DNA of 64,000 nucleotides, taken from Klebsormidium nitens. Taxonomy: Eukaryota; Streptophyta; Klebsormidiophyceae; Klebsormidiales; Klebsormidiaceae. Shown here one piece after another: positions 1-13,300 of the stretch (positions are counted from its first letter, which is position 1; every line of letters starts with the position of its first letter). The notes under the pieces were generated by a model that saw only the letters and a list, made by a program, of their open reading frames with translations, made no database searches and was not told the DNA's origin. Location: contig DF236950.1 in NCBI GenBank assembly GCA_000708835.1, forward strand, positions 371,716 to 435,715, read 5' to 3'. The translations under genes and the position numbers were made by a program.

Positions 1-1671
1 ATAAAAAGTTGTCTTCAACAAGTGAACAGGTGGGTCAAACAGTCGCGGATGTGTACTAGGAAGTGGACTCGGGCTCGGAGTGAGGAACATTGTGACACGG
101 GAATGAAATACTCTAACGTTGTTGATACCGGTGTTGCCACGGAACGTAGGTAAACTCGTCCTGACTGCAAAATCATTTGGCGGATTTCATGTCCACCTTG
201 CAAGTAGACATACCTGTTAGTATTGAGCACGTCAGCAAGTAGACGTACATGTTTTGAACTGAGCAAGTCACCGTTACTGACTGATTGAGTAGAGCAAGAG
301 CACGATGGAAAGATCAGTGGTCTTCCAAAAGCACAGTCTTACTTTTTAGGGTTTCTATTCTGGGGTATCTACAGTAGCAACCTTGCCTCGTAGCAGATGA
401 TTTGGAAGCTTCCGCTTCATACAAGGCCTGCTGCGAATATGTCCTATCTGACTACGTTGCAATCCAGATGGCTTCGGACAAAGTTATATAGCAGATCCGC
501 CTCCAAATGACTGTTTGACGACAAAGTGGGTCAGCTCCTGTCAATCTTGGTCCCTGATTGTCCTCCAATCACTTTCCATCTGCATTCTGAAGACGTGCTC
601 GAGAGCATGCATGTGCTTTGCGGACTTGCTCTACTTCTTTAAATTCAAGTTTCTGCTCACACGAGCCAGCTCGACACATGCCAGCTCATGTATCACCTTG
701 TCGAGCTTTCGGATAATCTCGTCCGCTAGGAACATATATTCTGTCAAACCCCGTTCGCGCCCGGTCTAGCGTGCGAGATAGACATATTAGCAACATACCC
801 CTGCGGCGTCCTGCATGGAAATCGACATCGAGCGGGATCGGATTGTTGACCGTAAGACATGCACTGATGCAGATGGAACCGTATTTTGGCGGCCCCACAT
901 CCGCGATCAAGGCCTCCCGCCGCACGTCGGTCCACATGGATCACGACTGGAGCTCTAGGTCGCGCCATGCAGTGCACTAGCTAGTCTCGTATATATAGGC
1001 AATGGAAGCCAACGCTGGTGCAGAGCCCCATGACGGTCCGCAATATCTCATTCCAGATCATTAAATAAGGCCCGAGGATCGCTCGTATTGACGCATTTAC
1101 CTGGACTGCAAATCGACTCAAAACAAGGTTGCCATGCATGGCTTCTGAATACTAAGATTCAGTTTTCAAAAGCATCATGAGCTCTTACACTTCACATGTA
1201 AGAAAACCGCACAACTTGAATCAACTCACATGATGACATGATGCTCTTGATCGCGTTGGACGTACACGGGTCGGCGCAGGCCGTCCAACCTCATTCACTC
1301 CGCTCGTGTCATAGTTGCGTTCTGAGTCGCTAGCACGTCCAAGATGACGTGTAAGGCCCTGGGCCCGGGTGTCACGGTGAACAGAGCCTCAATACAGTCG
1401 AAATACGTTGGCCTTGCGTCCTACAGTAATTCGGGACACTTCCAACCTATGCAGCTACTCAACTTCCGTATCATCGTACTCGTCCGGTCAGCAGATCCCG
1501 CTGCAAAGAGAATCGTCGTGATGTCAGGCAATTTGAGAGAGTATTCTTGCATCAGGAAAGCGAATTGGCTCTGCCCAAGTAACGCTCATATAGCTCATCA
1601 GAAGTGCATGGATAGGTTGAGAGTGGAATTGGAGCATTTGGGTATGCCAAACTAGAGCACCGATACGAAGC
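1..1671. other. Intergenic region, no gene seen
   Basis: No open frame here shows family motifs, coding-like composition or a convincing splice pattern. Short open frames exist on both strands (for example around 690-980 and 1344-1655) but none joins to a neighbour. A telo-box-like TAGGGTTT lies near 347, in the same orientation as the one upstream of the RH16 gene, but I see no coding start to its left. Part of this stretch is probably the 3' flank of the ankyrin gene that ends at 1672. Confidence 0.5.
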
Positions 1672-4600
1672 TCAGAGGAAGAAGTTGGTAAGCGAAGTCC
1701 TCACTCTGTTTGGCGGCTTTGCTAGGAGCTTCTTGGCTGGCGCGTAACCGAAGCCCTGACCGTACGCTTTTAGAAGATCATAAGCAGTCAGGTTGTCCTG
1801 CACGGAAAGAAACGAGCAAAATCACCTTCTCAGACACTCGTCGAAGAGACTGGCACAATTGTTAACCGACCCCCATACAAAATCGCCGCTGCACGCTTTC
1901 TGCAAGAAATTCGCCGGACGTCACATGTGGAACTGGACTCACCCGGTTGCGTGCCTTTGGATCGGCCCCGTTCATCAGCAACGTCCGTATTGTGGTCCTT
2001 TGTCCGGACTGCGCGGCGACGTGCAGCGGAGTCCAGCCGTCCTGCAAAAGCATGCGAGTACGTCAGCATGTGACAAGAGCTCTTGCTACGTGGCATTAAG
2101 TCCAAAGAGATCTCGACACCTGCTCGCGTGACTAAAGAACGTTTTCTCTGTAAAAAACGGTACTTATATGAGAATAGCAGCCTCTTTAGGCGGTCCTGTC
2201 AGGCCAGGTCATACACGGACAGAAATCGGCGGGCACAAACGTTCGGCGGGCAATTTTGAGGGTCAGAAAGCCGGGTTTGATTACGGCAACTGCGCAGCAA
2301 TAGCCCTAACAAGAACGACAATGATCGCGCATACATGACATCGAGGGACGTCAGAGGAACGCCGTTACTAGATTCGAACGCTGCGCTATCCGGGTGCCTT
2401 CCGTATTCCGTCATGATGGAACATAGGTGACCACTGCAACCAGGTTTTCAAGGCAGACGCTCACGTCATCTTTCTGGTTGATGGGCACCTTGGCCCGGAT
2501 GAGCATTTTGCAAATCGGCACGTTTCCCGCCTGGCATGCGTAATGGAGAAGACTGGCGCCGTCCTGGAAAACAGCATAGGAAAGAAGAAGGAGGACTAGC
2601 CCGGCTTTGACGTCTCACTTTACTAAATCCAAAAGACTCTCTGGACTTGCCAACATACTTTCTTACCCCAAGCACACTGCAATTCATTTGAAAGAGGTAC
2701 TTATTCTGCGCGTCTCGTTTACCAGACAGTATCAATCCGAAGTCGACCGCTTCTCTTCCTTTCCAGCACGAGAACCATGGCCCATAAGAACCCTGTGCCG
2801 ATATCTGGCAGCGAAATAGGCCGGACAGGGCAGTTCTGAACTGCCGTTCCGCTGTCCAATCGTGTCGTCAAGTGTGACGGGCAGATTTTACAAGCCTAAA
2901 CGCCGCTTTCGCAGCGCCACTCCTTGCACGCTTCATCTTCTTTCAAAAGCGCTTCTAGTGTATCAGTGATATACAGCCTCCTCCACCCGTTTGTTCTCTA
3001 TTTCACAGGAGAGGGGTGCTGTAATGATTGCGAGGATGGGTAGTTCGGGCACTCTCGGGCCCAAGACGCAGATTTCTAGGATTTCGGCTTCGCTTAGTTC
3101 CTTAACCTTAGCTTTCTGAAAGTCTTCTTCGCGTGAGTGCCTTTACCTGGTCGACGAGCAGCGCCTTGGCCCCCAGCCTGAGCAGCTGCCGTACTGCGGC
3201 GTCGCGCACGTTCATCACCGCTTTGTGGAGAGGCGTGAAACCGTCCTGCGTACACGAAGGGGGCCGGCTTGGGAATATCGCGAAGCTAAAAGCAAGCAAG
3301 TATTTCGGCCGACATACTGGAGTGGTCGAGACTCCAAGCCCTTCAGGAGGTTCCATCAGGATTCTGCAACTCACAGCTGGGGTCCTAACTCGCGTAACAT
3401 GATGACAATATACCAGGCTCTCTAATTCTTAAATAAGGTTGACTTCGCTTCCAGCACGATAGTGGTTGCCGGGGAATCAGTATTCCTCTACACGAAAATA
3501 TGGCAGTCGATGAGTTCGCAGATGAATTCAAGTGACAAGTGATGCAAATGGCCTTCCTTTTTGTGCAGTTTTCACGGAGGGTACGCAATCTGTAACGTCT
3601 CCATTTGATCACTTGAAGAGAAAACTGTCACCAACTCAGTGACAACGCCGATCGTTACTTGCAATCTGAACTGAGATATGGCAAGCCGAGCGATGCAGAT
3701 GCGACAACACATCCCATACACCTCGAAAAATGGAAAGGAAATGGGGCTTTCCATCAAGCAGGCAGCGCTTCGATTCCGCTCAGATAAATTGGCATACGTT
3801 ATCAGCAGAACGATCAGAGCGCGTCTTCTTAGCTGACAACGACACTTGCATGATGCGCCCACAGAAGCGCTTTTCGACGACCAGTTCTAGCAAGACAGGG
3901 GCTCACCCTGTCTAACCCGTCGATGTCGACCCCTTGCTGAACTAGGTATCGGATGTTTGACACCTGGCCGCAGGCTGCCGCCGTGTGAAGGGGCAGCCAT
4001 TTCTCCTGCAGGATCGACACTCACCCTGTATAAGAAGCTCTCCCATCAATGCCTCTGCCGGCTGATGCAGTCTACTTGGTCGAGGGAACAGATTCTCTGA
4101 CAAAGCGAAACGTCAAATAACTTCAATTTGATAGCATTTTGCTGTTCGAGGCCGTCTTTGACACTGTTTTCGAGGCAGGATGGGAGAACTACATTCGTGT
4201 GCGAGCATTTTTTGTGGGGCAAGGCTGTACACCCCACCGACTAACTTCCACAACGTTCATTCTTCTGTTGCTCAGAGGCGCTTCGAGTGGCTTACCGAGG
4301 TGAATCTTCCAAAGTTTACTAGGTATTTTTTGTGCAAGAACTGGTCCTCCGCAGTCCAGGACTCCGCCATGAAGTCCTCGTCCTGCAGAAACGGGCAGCT
4401 TGTAAATGAAAACACTCTCAGGACATCCACAGGTCTCCCGCACATGATGCAGATTGAGTGCAGACTCCCGACGTTGTGAGCTTGATACCCCTTTCTTTCA
4501 AGCCTTCCTTATGCTCACGGTAGACTACAACTTCGGTTACACATGGAGTCAAGATGTAGCATGTTGCGACACTCTAGACGATTCACCTTGATCAGAGCCC

Positions 4601-6084
4601 AAACTCACATCCTGGTCGGGTACGTAGTTCCTTTTGGTTCTCCTTTTTTCAAAGCCTAACGCCTGTTGCATGGGCGGCTGCCGGGAGGACGTGCTGGCGG
4701 TCGGCTGCTCTTCGGCCCGCGAGCTGCTCTCCTCTGCGGCGTCGTCCGCATCAAACAGGTCTTCCTGGACAGGGTACAAAGAATGTCAGCTCCATATACT
4801 TCGATTCCAGAGAGTTTGATGTGGACTCGACAAATGATGACCAGGCCATGCGAAGCTGTCAAAACGTCCTTCGCCACACGCCCAGATTCTTGAGCCCTTC
4901 TCCGCCCGAAAGGAACCTTAACTCCCATTTGAGCCTGGTAAGCGATCGTCGGGCCATTTTTTACAGAGCCGTCCTTTCCGGTGGAGCCAATAACGACAAG
5001 CGATGCATTCAATCATCTGGGGTTGTACTGTCCGCTGCTTCTTTCGGTGCACGTGCGCCCTTGACTGTTCATAAGCAAAGCTCGATTGGCATGGGCCTCC
5101 TCTGACTGACAAGCATCAACTCACGTCATCAAAATCCCCATCTTCGCTATCATCATCGTCGTCGAGATACTCGTCCTCGTCCCCGTCGTCTTCCTCCTCT
5201 AGAATGTCATCAATGAAGTCATCTTCTTCATCAAGGTCCAAGTTTTGCCGGCTCCCTTGCAGACTGGGTGCCGCACCCGCCGCTTGTGCTTGAGGGACTG
5301 TGGACCACCGGGACAGCCGATGCGCCCGTTCCTTTTGCCAGATGCCATTTTCCTGCATCATAACTCGCAGACTTCAACTGTCTGCTGCATCTTCCTGAAA
5401 TGAACCCGTTTAAAGTTGCAGCGATCCGCCACAGGCATGGTGGTAGTAAAGGAAACTTCGGGCCTTTGACAAATCAAAGCTCCATCGTTTGCAGCGCCAC
5501 ATCCAAGCGTACAGCAGGAATTGACTTTGAAAGTCCCACATTTGAACTCCAGATTATGCTACCACACAGAGTCCATCTGGAAAGAAGAAGCCTATGAATA
5601 CCACTCCTTTGCAAGGGCCCTACTTACAAATTGCATTTGGCCAGCCCCTCGGAATCAAAAGTGTACAAAAGATTGGCAATCGATCTTTCAAGATAGGAAA
5701 GTCGTCACCGCTCACCACTAATCTAAAGGGCTCTGCTGGGGCCATCGACCATTCGCGAGGCCTTTTTCCAGCTGCAAACAGCCCATCCCCTGAGTCCCTT
5801 AGGTACAGCATTCGTATCACCCCCTTCGCAAGTGCTGGCGGAGGAGCCTTTTTAAACACATTGTGCAGTCTGAATTGCAAAGCTACACCAGGGCTGAAGG
5901 AGCCCAGGCTTGCTGCGAGACTGGGTGCAGAAATAGAATTGATGATTTTTGCAGAAGAGTGTGAACGAGGTTGTTGAGTAGGCTGATGGGGGTGATAACT
6001 GGTTGACGCCCCATGGCTCATTGCATCAAGTGAGGCAGAGGTGGTGGCCATCCCTGATAGATGCTTATGAAGGCAACACGCCAT
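1672..6084 (-). CDS. Plastid ankyrin-repeat protein, AKRP/EMB506-like
   Basis: Nine exons in transcription order: 6084-5716, 5352-5125, 4765-4610, 4382-4296, 4005-3907, 3245-3147, 2563-2465, 2041-1943, 1797-1672. Every intron is phase 0. In-frame ATGs lie at 6084 and 6051; from 6051 the protein is 442 residues. The first exon is rich in Ser, Ala and Pro and resembles a plastid transit peptide. A strongly acidic stretch follows (exon 2), then a short helical exon, then four ankyrin repeats (about residues 270-401), each with TPLH or LLH-type motifs. The last exon begins DNLTAYDLLKAYG, a degenerate capping repeat. Layout, length and repeat wording resemble Arabidopsis AKRP and EMB506, plastid-associated ankyrin proteins needed for embryo development. 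The family call rests on remembered similarity. The join of exon 1 to exon 2 is the least certain; the coding start could instead be an ATG at 5361. Confidence 0.68.
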
Positions 6085-7318
6085 GCCAGACTTGCTCCTG
6101 TTCTACACTGACCTACAAAGCGCTGCAAGCGCTGGCAGAATTTTTACCGTCAAGTAGCCACCATGCAATCACTGTCAGTGTCAGCAAAAGAGAAGGGGCA
6201 AAGGCCAGCCGGATAGACCGACTTGCATGGTAACGGTAACTAATGACTGTTGTATCCGGTAATGGTATGCTTACTCGGAAGGAATCTGCAAAATCTGGCG
6301 CGATCAGCAATGCTGCGGCGCTGGCCGTAGATGGGAAAACTGGAAACAAGATCACCGAGTCAGGTCTCGAGTCCTGACTCCTGACTCCTGACTCCTGGAT
6401 CCTGGCTCCAGTGACTGACTTCTGAAGCTTGAGGCTCAAAGCTGTAGCTTGTGCTGTCGTAATTCTGATGATACTTCCCTCAATCGACCTCGTTTCGAGG
6501 GCTATACATGTCAGCTGCGTGATTATCCAGTACACATGCTACAACGACAAAAATACCTGCAACCACTTGATCGAATAGGTTTCAAAATCAAATGCCACGT
6601 TAAGTCAAAGGTGTAACGGGGTCACATGACAGCCGGAAGGCCAGTTTGATTGCATCCTACCGCTGCCTGCCTTAGATCGAAACAGCTTTACAACCTGAAT
6701 GGTGACGGTGGGTGGCAGCCTAGCTCAAAAATCATTGGATATAGAACAGACGAATGTCAGTATATCTAGGCACGAATGAACACAATTCTAGAGGTAGATG
6801 AGCACCTGTCTTGCATGATAATAACGTAACGCTCTGCCAGCTTACAGCAATGGTCAAAATGCATAGCGTGAGCTGCTCCAACAGATCAGCTACGAAAGCA
6901 GTCATGTGAACAAGCATGTAGGTGCGAACGGGTCAAGGAGGACCACCGTGAGCGCTGAAAGCTGTATGTGGGCATCCAAGAATTTGCAAGAGGCTATGAT
7001 TAGCTGATCTCTTTGGAGTCACGATGTTGCATTTGTAAGTAACGCTTCACCATGAGTTCTACGAAGACTCATCCTGGTGCACTAACTTTGAAGGCTCGCA
7101 AGGACTCATTCGCTCTCCCTTATTTGGCTCATCAACTGACGAGTGAAATCTATCTTTCTTTCTAAACCTCTGGTGTCTACTGATACAAGCTTTGCTGGCG
7201 GCTTACTCGCGTGCTTCTCAACGGGTGACACAGTAAGACGGCATGCGGACACAAAAGGCACCTCGCTTTCGGGCCTATCTCTACAGTTGCAACTCATCTG
7301 ACCTTGACCTTGACAATA
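6085..7318. other. Intergenic spacer between ankyrin gene and Tm-1-like gene
   Basis: This spacer holds the presumed promoter and 5' UTR of the ankyrin gene and the 3' flank of the Tm-1-like gene. No coding region is visible. Apart from the short tandem repeat at 6374-6398 I see no ordered structure. Confidence 0.5.
6374..6398. repeat. 7-bp tandem repeat, three full copies
   Basis: The heptamer CTGACTC occurs three times in tandem from 6374 to 6394, followed by partial copies (CTGG, CCTGG). It lies about 290 bp upstream of the ankyrin gene start. It looks like a simple microsatellite-type repeat. Confidence 0.85.
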
Positions 7319-10300
7319 TCATACATGGTTAGATTCCTCGTCCGAATCGTACAGGGTGATCCCTTTGTACAACTTTACACAGTCGGCAATTGCCGTCTCC
7401 ACCGGCAACCTCTCCATAGAGGACGCCCCGTAAAAGCCGTGGACGTCATGCGTCAACCGCAGGACATACTTGGCATCCTCAACCTTGCTGATAGGACCTG
7501 GGAAGAGTATGTGAAACAATCAGGAAAATTTTTAAAAGAGCGAACAAACAAGTGATAAGCACGCACAGACAGCGCACGTAAGGTGTGTTCAGCCAAAAAG
7601 GCATCTTAGTTGTTGAATGATCTCAGCTCAAAAATGAAAGGAGTGAAACAAGCGATCAGGGCACAACGTGCTACAACGAAAGAGACGGGAGCTATTCCAA
7701 AACATGGCCAATTTTTCACATGAAGTTCGCATCGATAGAGGCCTTATACGCAGGGAATGCGTTAACTCGCTCACCCCCGTGGCAGAGCACGAGAATGTCC
7801 GGGTTGACGTCTCGCGCGGCATCGCTGATGGCCTGTACCCGTTTTACGCTCTGCTCTAGCGTCACGGCGGTCTTGGCGCCAATGGAACCCGCCGTAGTCA
7901 ACCCCATGTGAGCCACCACTGCCGGCACAAGGGGGTGCTGACGTCAGAATGAGCTGGACAAATGTGTTGTGTCTTCCGAACGAGCGGGCAACACAGGTGC
8001 AAAGCACAGGTGAGCGGCTAAGCAGGAGCCGCCACTTCTGACCTCTACCGACCTTGAAGAACGCCTTCGAAAGCAGGACAAACTGTCAAGTCGATTCGGT
8101 TGATAGCAAAATCTCAAGCTGCGGTTGGCTGGACAGACCGGGAAGCTTGCTCAGGCTCAGGTGTAGAAATACTTGTGCTGGTTTCGTGAACGACTGTGTG
8201 GCTGAATCAAATCCTACCGATATCTGCGCCCGCCTCGGCCATGGCCCTGGCCTGCTCCTCGTCGAACGCGTACGGCGTGGTGAGCAGGCCCATCTTGTGC
8301 GCGCGCGCAATCATGTCCACCTCCAGCCTGCACACACGGGATCGAGCTTAAGAAACTCACGCTGGACTCGCATTTTTGCAACGAGCGGAGAACTGCTGGC
8401 GGTGTCGTAGACGCACCAGTTCTGTCCCGTCCGCAAGCGAGCTCAGTCCGACCGCGCCAGCTGTCAATCCGCCTGTGACGCAGTAGATGCAGCAACCGCA
8501 CAACCTGCCTTTTCAACATCCCCCGTGGCGCCCTATCTTTGGCGGGAAATCCAATCGCGTTTCATGAGAATCAATCGAGACGGAACTAGAGCGGCGAGCG
8601 CTGACCCGAAGCCCATGCCGGTCTCCTCCAGGTTCTGGCGGAAGGTGCCGTCGATGAGGCCGACGGTGGGGAAGTTCTGCACGCCCGCGAAGCCCATCCC
8701 CTGCAGCTGCTCCAGGAACTTGTCCATCCGCCGGAACGGATCCGTTGCACACACGCCCGCCAGTACCGGCGCCGACTTCACAATCTGCCAAGAATGCATA
8801 AAAATTGATGGTCTTCAATTGTTTCATACGGGTGTGCGGTCAAGGCAGTGGAGACTTGAAGCTTGCTCAACGTTGCAGACTACTTGTTTGTTCTTTGCGC
8901 TTGAAGTCAGAGCAAATTTAACAAGGCCAATAGTGAAGGCTTAAGCCCTTGACAGTCAGTACGCACGCTCATGGCCCCGGCAAGAAAAGTTCGGAACCGT
9001 CGATCGATGGGGGCAGCCCCCAACTTCGACCCTCCGGACCATCCGATGGGGCTCGCATTTATTGCTCTCTGCCAACCGCAAAGTCGGCCCCTAAACTTCG
9101 CCGGCGACGTTTGCACGAGATTTGAGTGAAGACGTCGCCGCGTTTCCGAACTTTTGTTTTGACACATTCGCCCAGCTATCTGTCAAAAGACCGTTTGTGT
9201 CAAGAGGCCAAAAATGTGCGTACTGACTGTTGAAACAACAAGCAAAACGAGCCCTCGTCTGACATGAATCCAAAGCTCAAAAGGTCCTTAGATGGATTTG
9301 CCACGAGTCACCAATGAGGCTCCTTTCCACCCTGAATTATGTTTTCAGGTCAACTCCTAAGGGATAAAGATGCACAGCGTCTTGAAGCACCTGTCCTTTC
9401 TCAACCCCCTTCGCAGCTGACAGCAAGGGCGGCTCACCGGCAGCACTTCGTCCGCCATCTCCACCACAACTGCGTTCGCGTCCTTGTACGGCATCAGCCC
9501 CGACAACGAACCCCTCCCGCCCATCCGGAAGCGACCGCTGCGGAGGAAAGTAAACGTCGGATAGCGACACAGACGCCATCTTGCTGTCAAACTGAAACGC
9601 CAGACGCTCAAGCCAGCACAATCTCCGAGATGCGGAGACGTCCATCAACTTTTCGACCTGCTGCCACGGCTCCTTTTAGTCCTGTCAACACTCGCAGCAG
9701 TACGGGATGTGCCCTTTTCCGATCCACAGTACGAATGAACGAACCACTTTGTATGCATCAAGCTAAGCTACTCGGAGCCGAACAGTTTCGACCGCTTTCG
9801 ACCGCAAAAGGCTCTTGGAAAGGCAACTTAGATTGCACAGGCTCGCCCTCCTCACCTGTTGTAGATGATGATCATGTCTGCCCCCCCGGCCTCCTCCATC
9901 TTGGCGCTCAACCCGGTCCCCGCCCCCGCCCCTATGATCGGCAGCCCCTCGTCCACCACGTCTCTCAACTTTTGCAACACCCTTCCTCTCAGCGTGTTCA
10001 GGTCAAGGGGCGCCCGGTTTCGTTTCGGGGGGGCAAGTGTCTTGGGGAACTGCGCCAGGGGTTCGGGTGCGGGGCCGGAGTCTCCCCCCAGGGACGCGAA
10101 GGAGAAGCCGTCGTCCTCCTTCTTGGGGGAGCCCGCAATGTCGTAGTAGGCATCCACGAGGCCGGCGGCGAAGCGGGGGTCGTTGATGTGGTACGGCAGG
10201 CGCTTCACCTGGCGGGGATTTGGGAGGCTTGTCCAAAGGCTGGTCGATGAATGAGTTGGTCTGGTTGAAAAGTCGTCTGCATCATCTTGATCGCAAAAAG

Positions 10301-13300
10301 TGCTTTCAAGGAGCTTTCACAACAAAGTAAGTCGATTAAATCCTCGAGCGCCTCGATTCATAAACAATTTTGAGTATCTTGTAATACGATCAGGTGGCTC
10401 GAGGCTCACGTCGACCACCTGCTTCCTCTTTCATGGCATCTCTCTACAAGCAGGCCCTCACGTCTCGCTCACTTTGTGCCGCGAGAAACTTAAAAGTTCT
10501 CCCAGGATCAAAGGGTAGAGACCAGTCCAACTTGAAAGTAGGCAACGGCATCCAGGTCCGGACAGCGTGCAATGAATCTCACCTTGCGCGTGTCCGTCTG
10601 GACGACCCTCTTTTCCAGCTCGTCAAAGAGGGAACCCGTTGCTTCCGGATCGTAGAAAGGCTTTCCGGGGGAGTCCAATGCGGACACGCCCTTCTCGGGG
10701 AGCAGGATCGTCACGGGCGCGGTCGACTTGTTCAACTTGTTGGCAATCACGTGAGCGAAGGCACGGTTCTCGGCAGCATTTGTGCGCATCAGGGTGACCT
10801 GCAGATTGGACACGGAAGAAAAGGCTTGCAGACTATTCAGCTGAGGTTATCAATTCGAAGCAACCGAGGCAGAATCATCACACAAGCCAGTAGGTCATCA
10901 ACGAACTGATCGAGAGTTTCCGGTTTTGTGTTTCGTGACTTCTTCACAGTTCGGGCGAGAGCCTTTTTCCTCGCAATGACGAGTCCAAGTGTTTCAGATG
11001 CCGGTGACCAATGTAGTGCCTCCCTTGAATCAAACAGAAGGACAGCGCCGCTCGGAACCAGCCTTCCCGTTTGACTGATGGACAAAAAATATCGCCACAG
11101 TGAAACCGGCGAGCGAAGCCGGCGCACCTGCAGGTTGTGCACGTAGAGCTTGCGTCGCTTGAACTGCTCCGGCACGGTGTCCTTTGCGCCAAAGTTGACC
11201 ATGTCCAGCGCGCCCACGCTGACAACCAGAGGGATCCCCTTCTCGATGCTCGCCTCGAAGCGGTACCGGTCGCACGGCATCTCGCCTCCGACCTGGTAGT
11301 CCGCCACCTCAGTGGTGGTCACATCGATCACGCCCTGCAGACACGTAGTACCAGTCAGATTCACGGAGAAACGGAGTTGCAGACGGTTCAAACATGCCTG
11401 GCAGTGCGAAAGTTGAGGATGAACGGGACAGATGAGTATCCGAAAGAGTTAGCCTGACGTGGCTGAAACGACGCGGGAGTGATTTGGCTTGAATCCAAGG
11501 CTGTGTAAGGGCTACTTCAAGCTCCACGACAGCGGACACTTGCTTCGTTTCGGATCAGGGGGAACCTTAAACGCTGATCAGAGGCTGATTGGAAATTGAT
11601 TAGGGGCTACGCACCTGTATTAGTCCTTGGCTCACGAGCTTCTCCATCGCTTTGCCTGTCAGGATAAGCGTCTCACGTTAACAACTCACATGAATGTGAG
11701 AAGGTTCACATCCCGTCATAACATGTAAGATTGCAATTGGCGTCAAGATTCTTGAACTCCATTGTTAGAAGCTGTGCTGCTCAAACTGCCCCACATTTCG
11801 ACTCGCACACATCCAGATGTTGAGCAGCTGCCAACCCGAAATCACAATCTGCCCTACCTCCCGTCCCCGTGGCATGGAACACGAGGGTCTCCGCCCCGTC
11901 TGCCTCGAGCCGCTTCCGCACGGCGTCCACGCAGGGGGTCGTCACCCCAAACATGGTCAGCCCGATGGTCGGCTTGGGGTCCTTGGGGGGGGTGCTGCCG
12001 GCCGCCACACGCCCCGCCACCATGCCAGCCAGTGCCCAGGCTGCAAGAAGACATTAAGCAAGAATCAGCCTTGCTTTAGAAAGACAAATCCAAGAGAAGG
12101 TGATATAACCCTTGGGGTTCTTCAATCGTTTTGACTGGCGAGTACTTGGAACCACTGTCTTTTCATGCCTCTCGCACGGTACGTCGAGGCGAATACGGAA
12201 GACAGTGCAAAAATGAGAATCGCCAAGGCTCTCAAACCGTCAGCGACCAGAGTTGACAATAGTCTCTGAACACAGAGTACTGGAACTTATGTTGGATCAG
12301 GAACACTTCGGGTGAGAAGAAGAATTACCTGCGTTGCTGAGGACTACTCTGGACACGCTGTTGAGGCCCGCAACATCCACCACCGACGGGAATAGCGCCA
12401 GGTCTGTACCCTCAACGTATGGTGCAGTGTGGCCGCTCGCCACTACATATCAAGACCAACATTTCAGTAAGGCCTTGAAGCACAGCACTTGGGATTGCTC
12501 CTTCTCTTGTTATCCAATGAGTACACACTTTACGGCCTGCACACTGTGTACTGGTTCTCAATGGCTTCGACTTGATCTCTCTTTCTCTTGTCCAAAGATG
12601 TTACCACCTTTAAGACCACAACAGCAGCTTTCCTGCTTGGTAGTCCTTGACTGAGCTGCACATATCACACTGCATATGACGTGCAGCATTGAAAAAGGCA
12701 GGCTGACCTGTTGAGACGATGGCCTTTGGCACGCCCACAGGGAGGGCCCTGAGAGCAGGGGCAATGAGGGAGGTGCCCCCACTGCCACCCGCCCCAATCG
12801 AACCCACTATGAGGCCCTCCTCATGCTTTGCCTTCAAAAATGCTTCAAGTGCCTCTCCCACTGCCGCCACTGCCTGGTACCTGTGAGAAGCGAAAGATGG
12901 TTCTGAGCTTCAACATCTTTCAGAATGAAGATAGGGCAAAATGAGGTAAAGGGCAAGCATCGCTTGCGCGATGCTTGCTGCTTGGAAACACGGGCGTCTT
13001 GTTAAAAGTTTGACTGCACTGATTGAATGGCAAAAGAACTAATGAATGATAGGGCCAAACAACCTATCTCCTCGATTGCTCTATGACAGAACACTTGCAA
13101 GTACCTGCCTGCTTTCAATGATACCAAAAAGATTATTTCGTCAGTCTCTGCAGTTCTTTCTACTTTCAACAGCTTGACAGTCTTTTTGCACTTTAAGCCT
13201 GATTGATCAACACCAACTGACCTACAGGTGTTACCTAACCCTTGCACAAGAAGTCTAGCTCCTTATCAAGAGACATCTTGAACACATTGATGCTTTGAGC

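Noticed and set aside
690-980. Overlapping open frames on both strands, possibly a retroelement remnant
   Set aside because: No reverse transcriptase, integrase or gag motif could be identified, and the frames are short.
1344-1655. 103-codon open frame at the left edge
   Set aside because: It lies just past the 3' end of the ankyrin gene, has no family features and is not needed to explain anything.
9339-10250. Plus-strand open frame of 303 codons
   Set aside because: It lies antisense to exons 8 and 9 of the Tm-1-like gene, whose coding sense is certain. The frame is open because of GC-rich codons on the other strand.
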